A DNA stretch of 64,000 bases from Streptomyces cellostaticus (GCF_001513965.1 NZ_KQ948022.1:1-64000), one strand, 5' to 3'. Numbered from the stretch's first letter, positions 35,686 to 45,374 are shown. Numbers and translations are program-made. The notes: a model not told the origin generated them from the letters alone.

Positions 35686-36714
35686 TCAGTCCGCGGGCCG
35701 CCACCCCAGGGCCGGGCCCAGCTTCGTCGCCATGTCCGTCAGGATCTGTATGTAGTCCTCGTGCTCGAAGGTGAACGGCAGCGCGAACGCCACCTCGTCG
35801 ATCTCGCGGAACGCGGCGTGCGCGTGCAGCCGCTCGGCCAGTTCGTCGGAGGTGCCGACCAGATCGGGGGCGAAGAGGAGCCGCGCCGGGCCCTGCGGGG
35901 AGGCCGTCCGGGGGAGGCGCTCGGCCGCGTACGCCTCGTACTTGGCCCGCTGCTCGGGGTTCGCGGAGTCGGTGGGGATCACCACCAGGCCCTGGGAGAC
36001 ACGGGCCGTGTCTCCGTCGGGGTGCTGGGCGCGGAAGGCGCGGATGTGGCCGAGCTGGATCTCCGCGAAGTCCAGCGGGCCGTCCGGATCCTCTGCCTTG
36101 ACCACGCTGCTGGTCAGGAAGTTCATGCCGTGCTCGCCCGCCCAGCGTGCCGAGCCGAGGCTTGCGCCGCCGTACCACAGCCGTCGGCCGAGCCCGGGGG
36201 AGTGCGGCTGGACGACGTCCGAGAACACTTCGAAGCCCTCCACCCCGCTGAAGTCGGTGGCCGGTTTGCCGCGCACGAAGTCCAGCAGCCGCCGCACCCG
36301 CTCGTAGCTGAAGTCCTCGGCGTCCGCTGTGTCCGGGTACAGGGCCTCCTTCACCTGCTCGAAGTGCATCGGCGGGCCCACGCTGACCCCGGGGTTCAGC
36401 CGGCCGCCGGACAGCAGGTCCACCGTCGCCAGGTCCTCGGCGAGGCGCAGCGGGTTCTCCCAGCCCAGCGGGATCACCGCGGTGCCCAGCTGGATGCGGC
36501 GGGTGCGCTGCGAGGCCGCGGCCAGCACCGCGACCGGGGACGAGATGCCGTACTGGAGATGGCGGTGCCGGACCCAGGCGCTGTCGAAGCCCAGCCGTTC
36601 GCCCAGCTCGATGATCTCCAGCGTGGACTCGTGGCCCCGGCCCGGGGCGGCCGCGTCGAACAGACCGATCGTGAGGAAGCCCAGCTTGCGCAGCGGGCGG
36701 GCGGTGGACGGCAC
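35686..36714 (-). CDS. LLM-class flavin-dependent oxidoreductase
   Basis: 342 residues. Start GTG at 36714 with GGAGGAG upstream. Bacterial luciferase-like TIM barrel: LGFLTIGLFD, the flavin-binding VRHRHLQYGISSPVAVLAAASQRT, LGTAVIPLGWENPLRLAEDLATVDLLSGGRL and GVSVGPPM are typical of LLM monooxygenases that use FMNH2 from a separate reductase. The 3' end is adjacent to the TauD fragment and convergent with the PKS operon. It could tailor the polyketide, but the position on the opposite strand gives only weak support. Confidence 0.85.
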   Translation of the reverse strand: MPSTARPLRKLGFLTIGLFDAAAPGRGHESTLEIIELGERLGFDSAWVRHRHLQYGISSPVAVLAAASQRTRRIQLGTAVIPLGWENPLRLAEDLATVDLLSGGRLNPGVSVGPPMHFEQVKEALYPDTADAEDFSYERVRRLLDFVRGKPATDFSGVEGFEVFSDVVQPHSPGLGRRLWYGGASLGSARWAGEHGMNFLTSSVVKAEDPDGPLDFAEIQLGHIRAFRAQHPDGDTARVSQGLVVIPTDSANPEQRAKYEAYAAERLPRTASPQGPARLLFAPDLVGTSDELAERLHAHAAFREIDEVAFALPFTFEHEDYIQILTDMATKLGPALGWRPAD

Positions 36715-36781
36715 GGGCTCCTCCAGCGGTCGTACGTCGGCTCTGCTCCGATTCTGGCAGGCGAGTGTGACAACCGTGTGA

Positions 36782-38284
36782 TCACTTCAGCGGGATGGTG
36801 ACCTCGTCCTCGACCGGCGGGTCCAGTTCCTGGGCGCGGTTGCCCGTCGCGGCGAAGCAGCGCAGCCGTACCGCTTGCGGGGTGACGTCCAGGCGCAGGA
36901 AGCACTTGAAGAACGGCGGGCTGTAGGTGGCGGATCCGGGCGAGAACAGCTGGGTGTAGAGCTTGCGCACGGGCAGCCGGAACCGGGAGGTGCGGTCGGG
37001 GCGGCCGCCGGTGCCCAGCAGGCTCGCGACCAGGCGGGTGCGGCGGGTGACCCGGGCGTCCGGGCCGGGCGCCCGGCCCGTCTCGATGCCGAGCTGTTCG
37101 GCGACGACGGCCGTCGCCTCGGACTCGGTGAGCGTGAAGAAGCGGCGCAGGCGCAGCCGGTGGCCGTACAGGCGGCTGTAGAAGGCCAGCGAGTCGCCGC
37201 GCAGCGGATAGCAGCGGAAGTCCCGCTCGGTGACGTGTCCGACCGACACCCGCGGGATGGTGTGCGTGGCGTGCATGAACGCGCCGCCGCCGCCCGCGAC
37301 CACGTACTGGACGGTGCGGCCGTCCACGTCGACGGGGTAGCGCTGGTAGTTGTGGATGTCCCCGCCGATCGCGGCCACGTAGTGGTGCTCCGGGTCACGG
37401 ACGATGTCGTCGACCGTGCCGCCGCCCTCGATGGCGCAGGGGTGGTGCTCGCCGTCCACGTACAGCGGCGAGCCGGTGATCAGGATCTTCGGCTTCGGCC
37501 CCCGGGAGACCTCCCGCAGCCACGCGCCCTGTTCGGCGTCGATCGTGCCCAGCAGCCCGGTGTCGATGCCGACGATCCGCACCGGTCCGGCGTCGATCGC
37601 CCAGTACGGCCCCGGCTGGACGGCCTGTTGACCCGGAGCCGACCGCAACTTCCATGCCTCGGCAAGGTGTTGACCGTCCGTAGGGTGCGGCCGGTGCCAG
37701 AGCCGGGCGCGCCACCAGGCCCGGGTGAGCGGGCGGGGTGCGGGCTCGGGGTCGAGCGGCGGTGTGTCGGCGCAGAAGACGCGCATGAACGCGCCGAGAT
37801 CCTCATACCAGTCGTGGTTGCCCGGTATCGCGTATATCGGCGCTGGGTAGTCCTGGTACGGCCGGAAGAACTTGGTGCCGTAGTCGTCCGCGCTGCCGAC
37901 GGGATAGATCACGTCGCTCGCGATCACCGCGAAGTCGGTGTCCTGCCCCGCCTTCAGAAAGCCTGGTACCACGGAGTACTGGGAGTCGTCGCCCTCGCCG
38001 GTGTCGCCGATCACCATGAAGGAGAACCGGTCCGGCACCTCCCGGCGGATCACCTTGTCGGCGGGAGCACCGGCCTCGGCCCGCCGAGCCACCCAACGGC
38101 TGCGGGTACGGCCCGTGGGGTCGCCGAACCAGGACGCCAGCACCCCGTTCCGGGCGGCCCACAGGGTCCTCGGGTTCAGCCACGACAGCTTCTCGACGTG
38201 GCCGGGCATGAGCTGCCGGTAGGCGCCGCGTTCGGCAGAGCCCCAGCCGGCGCCCTGTGCGGTATCGCGTGAGGAGTCAGACAC
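36782..38284 (-). CDS. Metallophosphoesterase
   Basis: 500 residues, GTG start at 38284. Calcineurin-like signature blocks in order: FSFMVIGDTGEGDDSQ, FAVIASDVIYPVG (Ser replaces the usual Gly of GDxxY), YAIPGNHDWYEDL, ITGSPLYVDG and IGGDIHNYQRYP. The N-terminal 75 residues are basic and specific to this subgroup. No signal peptide or membrane helix is apparent, so it is probably cytoplasmic or peripheral. The substrate is unknown; related Streptomyces proteins are called metallophosphatases. It is divergent from the metalloprotease gene with a 59-89 base shared promoter region. Confidence 0.85.
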   Translation of the reverse strand: MSDSSRDTAQGAGWGSAERGAYRQLMPGHVEKLSWLNPRTLWAARNGVLASWFGDPTGRTRSRWVARRAEAGAPADKVIRREVPDRFSFMVIGDTGEGDDSQYSVVPGFLKAGQDTDFAVIASDVIYPVGSADDYGTKFFRPYQDYPAPIYAIPGNHDWYEDLGAFMRVFCADTPPLDPEPAPRPLTRAWWRARLWHRPHPTDGQHLAEAWKLRSAPGQQAVQPGPYWAIDAGPVRIVGIDTGLLGTIDAEQGAWLREVSRGPKPKILITGSPLYVDGEHHPCAIEGGGTVDDIVRDPEHHYVAAIGGDIHNYQRYPVDVDGRTVQYVVAGGGGAFMHATHTIPRVSVGHVTERDFRCYPLRGDSLAFYSRLYGHRLRLRRFFTLTESEATAVVAEQLGIETGRAPGPDARVTRRTRLVASLLGTGGRPDRTSRFRLPVRKLYTQLFSPGSATYSPPFFKCFLRLDVTPQAVRLRCFAATGNRAQELDPPVEDEVTIPLK

Positions 38285-38373
38285 GCCGTGAACCGTAACA
38301 ACGAGCCGGTCCCGCCTCGCAGGGCGGGGCCTGACACCATGCGATGCGGACCCGCACCGACCGAGAGGCCCGT

Positions 38374-40671
38374 ATGACCGGCGACGACTCCAGCGCCCCC
38401 GACTTCCTCGACCTCGTGCCCGACCGTGAAGGAGGCCCGGAGCGGCTGCTGTTGGGCATCCGCCGCTTCGACGAGCCGTTCCTGCTCACCGTCTCCCTCT
38501 CCCAGGGCGTCGGTTCCAGCGAGCTGTGGCTGGACCGGGGGCGGGCGGGCAAGGCCCGGCTGGCGGAGTTCCGCCGGGCGAACCGCCGGGTGCTGCTCGT
38601 CGTCCTCAACAAGCACTTTCTGACCAGCGGCGACGCGGCAGCCGTCCGGGCGGGCCAGGAGTCCTTCGCCGTGTCCGTGGTGTGGAGCGGGCCGGTGCTG
38701 CGGGAGGAGGAGGGCACGGTCGTCGTGGACGCCACCGGGCTCGTCCTGTACGACCACGACCGCGTCGCCGGGCACTTGGAGGACGAGGGGCAGGGCGAGT
38801 ACGCGCTCGACGCCGCGACGAGTCTCCCGCTCCTCGCCGACAGTCGCACCGGCCCCGCCGCCACCCGCCTGCCCGCCCTCCTCACCTTCCGGGGACCGGG
38901 CCGGGGCGCGGCCCTGAGGGCGGTCGCCGCCGACCCGCGCGCGGTGAGCGTCGTCCAGCAGCTGAACCTGCTGCGCCTGCCCGAGTCCCCGCTGCCCGCC
39001 CGTCGTTACCACCCGGCCTCCGGCGGCTACGGCATCGGGTACGCCGACCACGGCCTGGCCGGCCGCGCGGACATCCAGGTCAAGGTCCAGCCCCGGTTCC
39101 GCGCCGAGCCCGGCGGCGCGGGCGTCGTCTTCCGCGTCGACCCCGCCATCCCCGAGCCCTTCCGCACGGCCGTCGTCGAGGGCGGCAACTGGTGGCGGGA
39201 GGCCTTCGCCCGGACCGGCCTGCCGGACGCCTACCGTGTGGAGGCCGCAGGCCCGGACTTCGACCCGTACGACCCGGCGGTCAACGGCGTGGTGTGGGTG
39301 CACCGTTCCGGCCGCGGCTGGTCCTTGGGGCAGGGCCTGACCGACCCGCGCACCGGGGAGATCCTGCACGCCCGGGTACGGCTCGGCTCCCAGCGCGTCG
39401 ACCAGGTCCGGGCGCTCGGCGAGGCGCTGCTCGCTCCCTATGGCCGCCCCGACGAGGCGGAACGGCTGGCCGCGGTCGAGGAGTTGGTGCTCGCCCGGCT
39501 GCGCCTGCTCGCCGCGCACGAGATCGGCCACGCCCTGGGGTTCATGCACAACTTCGCCAGCACGCGGCACCCGGCGCCGTCCGTGATGGACTACCCGCAC
39601 CCTCGCGTCACCGTGACCGACACCGGCGAGCTCGACCTCGCCCACGCCTACGCCACCGGCCTCGGCCCCTGGGACCACTTCCTCGTCGCCCACGCCTACG
39701 GCCACTTCGCCGACGAGGAGCGCGAGTTGGCCGGACTGCGCCGCGCGGCCGCCGAGGCCGGCCTGGTGTACGTCAGCGACGAGGACGCCCAGGGCACCTC
39801 GGCCGCCCACCCCGACGGCGTCCCCTGGGTGACCGGGGGAGACGCGCTCCAGGCCCTGGAGACGGTGCTGCGGGTGCGCCGTATCGCCCTGGAGGGCTTC
39901 TCGCGCGGGGTGCTGCCGCCCGGCCGGCAGACCGGCGAACTGGAGGAGCGGGCGGTGCTGCTGCACCTGCTGCACCGCCACGAGGTCACCGCCGTCGCCC
40001 GGCTCGTCGGCGGAGTCCGGTACGGCTATGCGCAGGCCGGGGACGATGCGCCGGGCGGCGAGCCCGTCGACGCGGGCACCCAGCACACGGCCCTGAACCG
40101 GTTGGCCGCTCTGCTCCGCACGGACCGACTCGGCCTGCCACAGGCGGTGTTGGACGTCATCACCCCGCCGGCCATCCGGTACGTCCGGACCGACCAGTAC
40201 TTCGACACCGGCACCGGACGGCTCCCCGACCCCTTCGAAGCCGTGCGGACCGCCGTCACCCTCGTCACCCGCGAACTGCTCGATCCCGCCCGGCTCGGCC
40301 GCGTGGCCTGGCAGCACGCCGCCGACCCTGCCATGCCGGGCGCCCGGGACGTCGTCGACGCCCTCCTGGAGGCGACCTGGCTGAGCGACGAGGAGCACCG
40401 GGCTGCGGAGGTGCCGGGCCGGCCGGGCGTCCGGGACACGGCCGACTGGACCGTCCTGAACCACCTCCTCACTGCCCTCGACACCCCCGGCCTGCCCGCC
40501 CCGGTCAGGGCCACGCTCAAGGCCGCCCTGCGCGCACTCGCGGTCCGCTTGCGCGAACGGGGCGGCGAACAGCGGGTCGAGGCTGCCGAGTTGATCGCCT
40601 CCTACCTGGCCGATCCGCGCTCGGTACGGCTCGACCCGCTGCCCCGGGTGCCGCCCGGTGCGCCGAACTGA
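38374..40671 (+). CDS. Zinc metalloprotease with DUF5117/DUF5118-type domains
   Basis: About 765 residues. ATG 38374 has GAGAGG upstream; an ATG at 38344 is in frame. The catalytic zinc site is HEIGHALGFMHNF (about residues 389-401), followed by SVMDYPHP, a Met-turn-like segment. The N-terminal part (LLLGIRRFDEPFLLTVSLS onward) matches the DUF5118/5117 region of outer-surface proteases, and the C-terminal part is helical (NHLLTALDTP). No signal peptide is seen. It ends only four bases from the convergent phosphoesterase, and the junction CTGACCGGTCAG is a perfect palindrome containing both stop codons. Confidence 0.85.
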   Translation: MTGDDSSAPDFLDLVPDREGGPERLLLGIRRFDEPFLLTVSLSQGVGSSELWLDRGRAGKARLAEFRRANRRVLLVVLNKHFLTSGDAAAVRAGQESFAVSVVWSGPVLREEEGTVVVDATGLVLYDHDRVAGHLEDEGQGEYALDAATSLPLLADSRTGPAATRLPALLTFRGPGRGAALRAVAADPRAVSVVQQLNLLRLPESPLPARRYHPASGGYGIGYADHGLAGRADIQVKVQPRFRAEPGGAGVVFRVDPAIPEPFRTAVVEGGNWWREAFARTGLPDAYRVEAAGPDFDPYDPAVNGVVWVHRSGRGWSLGQGLTDPRTGEILHARVRLGSQRVDQVRALGEALLAPYGRPDEAERLAAVEELVLARLRLLAAHEIGHALGFMHNFASTRHPAPSVMDYPHPRVTVTDTGELDLAHAYATGLGPWDHFLVAHAYGHFADEERELAGLRRAAAEAGLVYVSDEDAQGTSAAHPDGVPWVTGGDALQALETVLRVRRIALEGFSRGVLPPGRQTGELEERAVLLHLLHRHEVTAVARLVGGVRYGYAQAGDDAPGGEPVDAGTQHTALNRLAALLRTDRLGLPQAVLDVITPPAIRYVRTDQYFDTGTGRLPDPFEAVRTAVTLVTRELLDPARLGRVAWQHAADPAMPGARDVVDALLEATWLSDEEHRAAEVPGRPGVRDTADWTVLNHLLTALDTPGLPAPVRATLKAALRALAVRLRERGGEQRVEAAELIASYLADPRSVRLDPLPRVPPGAPN

Positions 40672-40675
40672 CCGG

Positions 40676-42478
40676 TCAGCCGACGGTCAGTGAGAACGGC
40701 CCGGCCAGCACGGAGTAGCCGTCGTCGGCCAGGTAGTACACGTCGTACGTGCCTGCTCCGTTGAGCTTGCCGGTGGAGAAGGTGGCCGCGCCGCCGGCGT
40801 TGGGGGTGTAGGCCCAGGTCAGTGCGGACCTCTGGCCCGGGGTGACACCGGCCGGGTAGATGCCGATCCAGTTCTTCGCGCTCACCTGCGCGGCGGACGG
40901 CACGGCGTACCGGAGGGTGACGTTGCCGCCGTTCGCGACCGCGTTCAGGTCGCCGGTGAGCGTCGGTGCCGTCGCGGTGGACGGTGCGAAGGCGGCGTTC
41001 AGCGGCGTCGCGTAGCTGTCGTTGGCGGTCAGACCGGGCAGGCCGAGGGCCGCCTCGACGGTGCGGGCGATGCCGTAGTGGTCGTAGTGGGCCGGGCTGC
41101 TGGTCCCGGCCGGGACGGTGCCCTGTGAGCCGAGGACTGTGGTGGCGATGTGGTTGTACGCCTCACTCTGGCTCTCGTCCCAGGTCAGGACGAGCAGCGA
41201 GCGCTGCTGGGTCCAGGCGGGGGAGGACAGCACCGGGGCGAGGGTCTGCTTCAGCCAGCCGTCCTGCGTCTTCAGGCTGGTGGCGTTGCCGTTGCCGGAG
41301 GCCTCGCCGTCGTAGTAGTCGTCGGCGGCGATCCAGGAGAAATCCGGGGTGGTCGCGGCGGACTGCAGGTCGGTGGTCAGCTGCGAGGTGTCGAACAGGT
41401 GCGCGGCGCAGCGGGCCGGATTGCCGCTGATGTCGGTGTAGTTGATGAACGGCGCGTCATCGGGCTCGTAGTAGCTGTCGTACTTGTTGCTGGTGTTGCA
41501 GGGCGTGCCCATACCCTGCTCGTAGGCCTTCCAGCTCTTGCCGGCCGCCTCCAGGGTGTCGCCCAGGTTGCGCTGCGGAGAGTTGATGTTGGGCCAGTAA
41601 ATGGCGCCCTTGGCGTAGGTGTCGCCGCCGGCGACGGCGAGGTAGTTCTCGTCGCTCGGGTGGTAGACGCCGTGGAAGTCGGTCAGCGTCGCGCCCTGGT
41701 TCATCAGGCTGTGCATGTAGGGCGTGTCGGCCGGATCGTTCATGACCTCGGAGTAGTCGGTGTTCTCCATCATGACCATGAACACGTGGTCGTAGCCGGG
41801 CACTCGGGAGGCGGGCGGGGTGAGCGGGGCCGGTGCGGTGACCGGGGTGTCCAGGGTGAGGGAGAGGTTGTCGAGGTAGCCGGTCTCGTGCGACGTCGAC
41901 AGGAACTGCACCTCGACCTGGATCGACCGGGTCCCCGCGGGGACCGCGCCGGTGGTGCTGCGGGAGAGGAACTTGGTCGCCAGGCCCCGGTCGGACGCGG
42001 AGACCGTCGCCAGCTTGGCCGTCGCGCCGAGCGGGCGGCCGTTCGCGTCGTGGAAGTGCAGGCCGACCGCCACGTAGCCGCTGTACGTGGTCCAGCCGCC
42101 GAGCCAGCCGGAGAGGTTGTAGTGGACGCCGCCGCCGTCGATGGCCGTGGCCGCCGAGGAGACGTCCACGGTCTGCGCCATCGAGCCGTCACCGAAGTTG
42201 CCGGGCCCGAAGAAGGCTTTGCCGGGGGAGCTGCCGTCGCCGGGCAGCCCGAAGGACCCGGCGGTGTGGCACATGACGTCCACCCCGCCGGCCTGGGTGG
42301 TCCAGCCCGGCACCGTGGTGGCCGCGGCCCAGTCGTCGGTGCAGTGGCCGCCGGCCTCCGCATCGCCGTTGACGATCAGATTGCCGCTGCTCCCGGCCGC
42401 GTGGGCCGGCTGAGCGCAGACGATCAGCGCGCCGAGGAGGGCGAGCAGCCCGCCGAGGGATCTCCAGCGCATGCGCAT
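40676..42478 (-). CDS. Secreted phosphoesterase (PF04185-type) with binding domain
   Basis: 600 residues. Of two ATG codons, 42478 and 42472, the first is given; an upstream frame extension has no site. Sec signal: MRWRSLGGLLALLGALIVCAQPAHA. Residues about 30-190 are a beta-sandwich like DUF642/carbohydrate-binding domains (NLIVNGDAEAGGHCTDDW). The catalytic domain follows: YDHVFMVMMENTDYSEV with the nucleophile position in this family, GATLTDFHGVYHPSDENYLA, WDESQSEAYNH and HYDHYGIARTVEA with the metal-binding His/Asp residues. It resembles acid phosphatase/phospholipase C-like enzymes. The last 90 residues form an extra beta domain. Likely role: phosphate release from extracellular esters. 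Confidence 0.85.
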   Translation of the reverse strand: MRMRWRSLGGLLALLGALIVCAQPAHAAGSSGNLIVNGDAEAGGHCTDDWAAATTVPGWTTQAGGVDVMCHTAGSFGLPGDGSSPGKAFFGPGNFGDGSMAQTVDVSSAATAIDGGGVHYNLSGWLGGWTTYSGYVAVGLHFHDANGRPLGATAKLATVSASDRGLATKFLSRSTTGAVPAGTRSIQVEVQFLSTSHETGYLDNLSLTLDTPVTAPAPLTPPASRVPGYDHVFMVMMENTDYSEVMNDPADTPYMHSLMNQGATLTDFHGVYHPSDENYLAVAGGDTYAKGAIYWPNINSPQRNLGDTLEAAGKSWKAYEQGMGTPCNTSNKYDSYYEPDDAPFINYTDISGNPARCAAHLFDTSQLTTDLQSAATTPDFSWIAADDYYDGEASGNGNATSLKTQDGWLKQTLAPVLSSPAWTQQRSLLVLTWDESQSEAYNHIATTVLGSQGTVPAGTSSPAHYDHYGIARTVEAALGLPGLTANDSYATPLNAAFAPSTATAPTLTGDLNAVANGGNVTLRYAVPSAAQVSAKNWIGIYPAGVTPGQRSALTWAYTPNAGGAATFSTGKLNGAGTYDVYYLADDGYSVLAGPFSLTVG

Positions 42479-42597
42479 GCGTGTACCTCGTCCCGTTGAG
42501 AAGGGTGTCGTGAGGATGAGGGCCTTACGGCCCGGCTGTGCACGATGAACGGGACATGGGTATCGGCCGGTGCTGTCGAACGGAAGAATCAGCGCCA

Positions 42598-42615
42598 AAC
42601 TTGACCAGACAAGTT
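42598..42615. promoter_or_regulatory. Inverted repeat in the phosphoesterase/M4 protease divergent region
   Basis: AACTTG-ACCAGA-CAAGTT, with flanks GCC and GGC extending the symmetry apart from one extra A. It lies 120 bases upstream of the phosphoesterase start in the 452-base gap (42479-42930) that separates it from the M4 gene. Apart from this and the 42806 repeat the gap shows no coding potential. Confidence 0.45.
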
Positions 42616-42805
42616 GGCACGGAGTCGGTCAGGCAGCACCCTGCTGCGCGGCATCGCCGGACGCCGGGAGCAAGGTCCTGCCCGCCCACACCCTGCGCCT
42701 GCTCGCGGTGGGCCGTGGTCCGCAGCGGACGACATAGGGAAAACCCTCGAATACCCCCGATGTGGCTGACATGTGCGGGTCAAGGCTGAAATCCTCCCCC
42801 AATAC

Positions 42806-42825
42806 ACACATCCTCCAAGATGTGT
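42806..42825. promoter_or_regulatory. Inverted repeat upstream of the M4 protease
   Basis: ACACATC-CTCCAA-GATGTGT, perfect 7-bp arms, 105 bases upstream of the protease start. It is embedded in an AT-richer stretch that may hold the promoter. Could act as an operator or as a 5'-UTR hairpin. Confidence 0.4.
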
Positions 42826-42930
42826 TCACGGACCACGGTCCCCGCACAGCTCAGCTCGTCCCGGGCAGCACACCCGTCTGCCCGGTCTGTCACCGGCCGC
42901 GACCCGGCGGCCGCAGCAGGAGGAGTACGA

Positions 42931-45327
42931 GTGAGACGTCATCCCCACAGACGGGCCACGGTCGGAGCCGCACTGGTCTCCACCGCGGCCTTCCTCGCCG
43001 TCGGCATCCAGGCGGTTCCGGCGACCGCCGAGCCCGCAGGGCCCCACCCCAGTCCCCTGCACACCGGAGGCCTGGAGGCGAAGCTCACCCCGGCGCAGCA
43101 CTCCGCGCTGATCAAGAGCGCCAGGCAGAAGACGGCCGCGACCGCCCGCACCCTCGGCCTCGGCGCACAGGAGAAGCTGGTCGTCAAGGACGTCGTCAAG
43201 GACAACGACGGCACCCTGCACACCCGGTACGAGCGCACCTACGCCGGCCTCCCCGTCCTCGGCGGCGACCTCATCGTGCACACCCCGCCCGCCTCCCGGG
43301 CCGCGGGCACCGTGACCACGACCTTCAACAACAAGCGCACCGTCAAGGTCGCCTCCACCACCGCGACCTTCACCAAGGCCGCCGCCGAGTCCAAGGCCCT
43401 GAAGGCAGCGCAGGCTCTCGACGCCAAGAAGGCCACGACCGACAGCGCCAGCAAGGTGATCTGGGCCGGCAGCGGCACCCCGAAGCTCGCCTGGGAGACC
43501 GTGATCGGCGGCTTCCAGGACGACGGCACGCCCAGCCAGCTCCACGTCGTCACCGACGCCACCACCGGCAAGGAGCTGTACCGCTACCAGGCGGTCAAGA
43601 CCGGCACGGGCAACACCCAGTACAGCGGCACGGTCACCCTGAACACCACGCTGTCGGGATCGACGTACCAGCTGTACGACACCACGCGCGGCGGTCACAA
43701 GACCTACAGCCTCAACAACGGCACCTCCGGCACCGGCACCCTGATGACCGACTCCGACGACGTCTGGGGCACCGGGTCCGGCTCCAACACCCAGACCGCC
43801 GGGGCCGACGCCGCCTACGGCGCGCAGGAGACCTGGGACTTCTACAAGAACACCTTCGGGCGCAGCGGCATCAGGAACGACGGCGTCGCCGCCTACTCGC
43901 GCGTCCACTACAGCAGCAACTACGTCAACGCCTTCTGGGACGACAGCTGCTTCTGCATGACCTACGGCGACGGCTCCGGCGGCACCCACGCCCTGACCTC
44001 GCTGGACGTGGCCGGCCACGAGATGAGCCACGGCGTCACCTCCAACACCGCCGGCCTCGAATACAGCGACGAGTCGGGCGGGCTGAACGAGGCGACCTCC
44101 GATATCTTCGGCACGGGCGTGGAGTTCTACGCCAACAACAGCTCCGATGTCGGTGACTACCTCATCGGCGAGAAGATCGACATCAACGGCGACGGCTCGC
44201 CGCTGCGCTACATGGACAAGCCGAGCAAGGACGGTTCGTCCGCCGACAGCTGGTACTCCGGGGTCGGCAACCTGGACGTGCACTACTCCTCGGGCCCCGC
44301 GAACCACATGTTCTACCTGCTGTCCGAGGGCAGCGGCACCAAGGTCATCAACGGCGTCACCTACAACAGCCCGACCTCGGACGGCGTCGCGGTCACCGGC
44401 ATCGGCCGGGCCGCCGCGCTGCAGATCTGGTACAAGGCGCTGACCTCGTACATGACGTCCAGCACCGACTACGCCGCGGCCCGCACCGCCGCCCTCAATG
44501 CGGCCGCCGCGCTCTACGGCACCAACTCCACCCAGTACGCCGGGGTGGGCAACGCCTTCGCCGGCATCAACGTCGGCAGCCACATCAACCCGCCCAGCAG
44601 CGGAGTGACGGTCACCAACCCGGGCAGTCAGACCGCCACCGTCGGCACGGCGGTCAGCCTGCAGATCCAGGCGAGCAGCACCAACAGCGGTGCGCTCAGC
44701 TACAGCGCCTCCGGTCTGCCGGCCGGCCTGTCGATCAACAGCTCGACCGGCCTGATCTCCGGCACACCCACCACCGCGGGCACCTCGAACACCACGGTCA
44801 CGGTGACCGACTCCACCGGCGCGACCGGCACCGCGACCTTCGGCTGGACGGTCAACTCCGGCGGAGGCGGCGGTTGCACATCGACCCAGATGCTGGCCAA
44901 CCCCGGCTTCGAATCGGGCGGCACCGGCTGGACGGCGACCAGCGGAGTCATCACCACCGACAGCGGTGAGGCGGCCCACGGCGGCTCCTACAAGGCCTGG
45001 CTCGACGGCTACGGCTCCTCGCACACCGACACCCTGTCCCAGTCGGTGACGATCCCCGCGGGCTGCAAGGCGACCCTGACCTTCTACCTGCACATCGACA
45101 GCGACGAGACCACCAGCAGCACCCAGTACGACAAGCTGACGGTGACCGCCGGTTCGAAGACCCTGGCGACCTACTCGAACCTCAACAAGGCCTCCGGCTA
45201 CAGCCAGAAGTCCTTCGACCTGTCCTCGCTGGCGGGCTCGACGGTCACGCTGAAGTTCAACGGAGTGGAGGACTCCTCGCTCCAGACCAGCTTCGTCGTG
45301 GACGACACCGCCCTGACGACCGGCTGA
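42931..45327 (+). CDS. Secreted thermolysin-type (M4) metalloprotease with Ig-like and C-terminal domains
   Basis: 798 residues; GTG start with AGGAGGAG upstream. Sec signal to about residue 32 (VPATAEP), FTP and PepSY propeptide (TRYERTYAGLPVLGGDLIVHT), then the M4 catalytic domain (about 205-550) with zinc site VAGHEMSHGVT and the third ligand Glu in GGLNEATSD; SGPANHMFYLLSEG and the catalytic His later (ITGIGRAAALQIWY region) complete it. After 555 comes a putative Ig/cadherin-like domain (NPGSQTATVGTAV, LSINSSTGLISGTPTTAG) and a final jelly-roll domain (NPGFESGGTGWTATSG). It is an exported, self-processed neutral protease; the extra domains probably help bind polymers. Confidence 0.93.
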   Translation: MRRHPHRRATVGAALVSTAAFLAVGIQAVPATAEPAGPHPSPLHTGGLEAKLTPAQHSALIKSARQKTAATARTLGLGAQEKLVVKDVVKDNDGTLHTRYERTYAGLPVLGGDLIVHTPPASRAAGTVTTTFNNKRTVKVASTTATFTKAAAESKALKAAQALDAKKATTDSASKVIWAGSGTPKLAWETVIGGFQDDGTPSQLHVVTDATTGKELYRYQAVKTGTGNTQYSGTVTLNTTLSGSTYQLYDTTRGGHKTYSLNNGTSGTGTLMTDSDDVWGTGSGSNTQTAGADAAYGAQETWDFYKNTFGRSGIRNDGVAAYSRVHYSSNYVNAFWDDSCFCMTYGDGSGGTHALTSLDVAGHEMSHGVTSNTAGLEYSDESGGLNEATSDIFGTGVEFYANNSSDVGDYLIGEKIDINGDGSPLRYMDKPSKDGSSADSWYSGVGNLDVHYSSGPANHMFYLLSEGSGTKVINGVTYNSPTSDGVAVTGIGRAAALQIWYKALTSYMTSSTDYAAARTAALNAAAALYGTNSTQYAGVGNAFAGINVGSHINPPSSGVTVTNPGSQTATVGTAVSLQIQASSTNSGALSYSASGLPAGLSINSSTGLISGTPTTAGTSNTTVTVTDSTGATGTATFGWTVNSGGGGGCTSTQMLANPGFESGGTGWTATSGVITTDSGEAAHGGSYKAWLDGYGSSHTDTLSQSVTIPAGCKATLTFYLHIDSDETTSSTQYDKLTVTAGSKTLATYSNLNKASGYSQKSFDLSSLAGSTVTLKFNGVEDSSLQTSFVVDDTALTTG

Positions 45328-45338
45328 CGCACACGCAG

Positions 45339-45367
45339 CGGTCCCGCACCCGTCGGGTGCGGGACCG
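45339..45367. terminator. Bidirectional terminator between M4 and GH64 genes
   Basis: CGGTCCCGCACCC (45339-45351), loop GTC, and the exact complement 45355-45367 make a 13-bp GC-rich hairpin. It lies between two convergent stop codons (45327 and 45375), serving both. Confidence 0.85.
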
Positions 45368-45374
45368 TGGCATG

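Noticed and set aside
31025..36178. A 1700-codon open frame on the minus strand across the PKS
   Set aside because: It is antisense to a confirmed PKS with intact motifs; such frames arise from GC bias and its sequence matches nothing.
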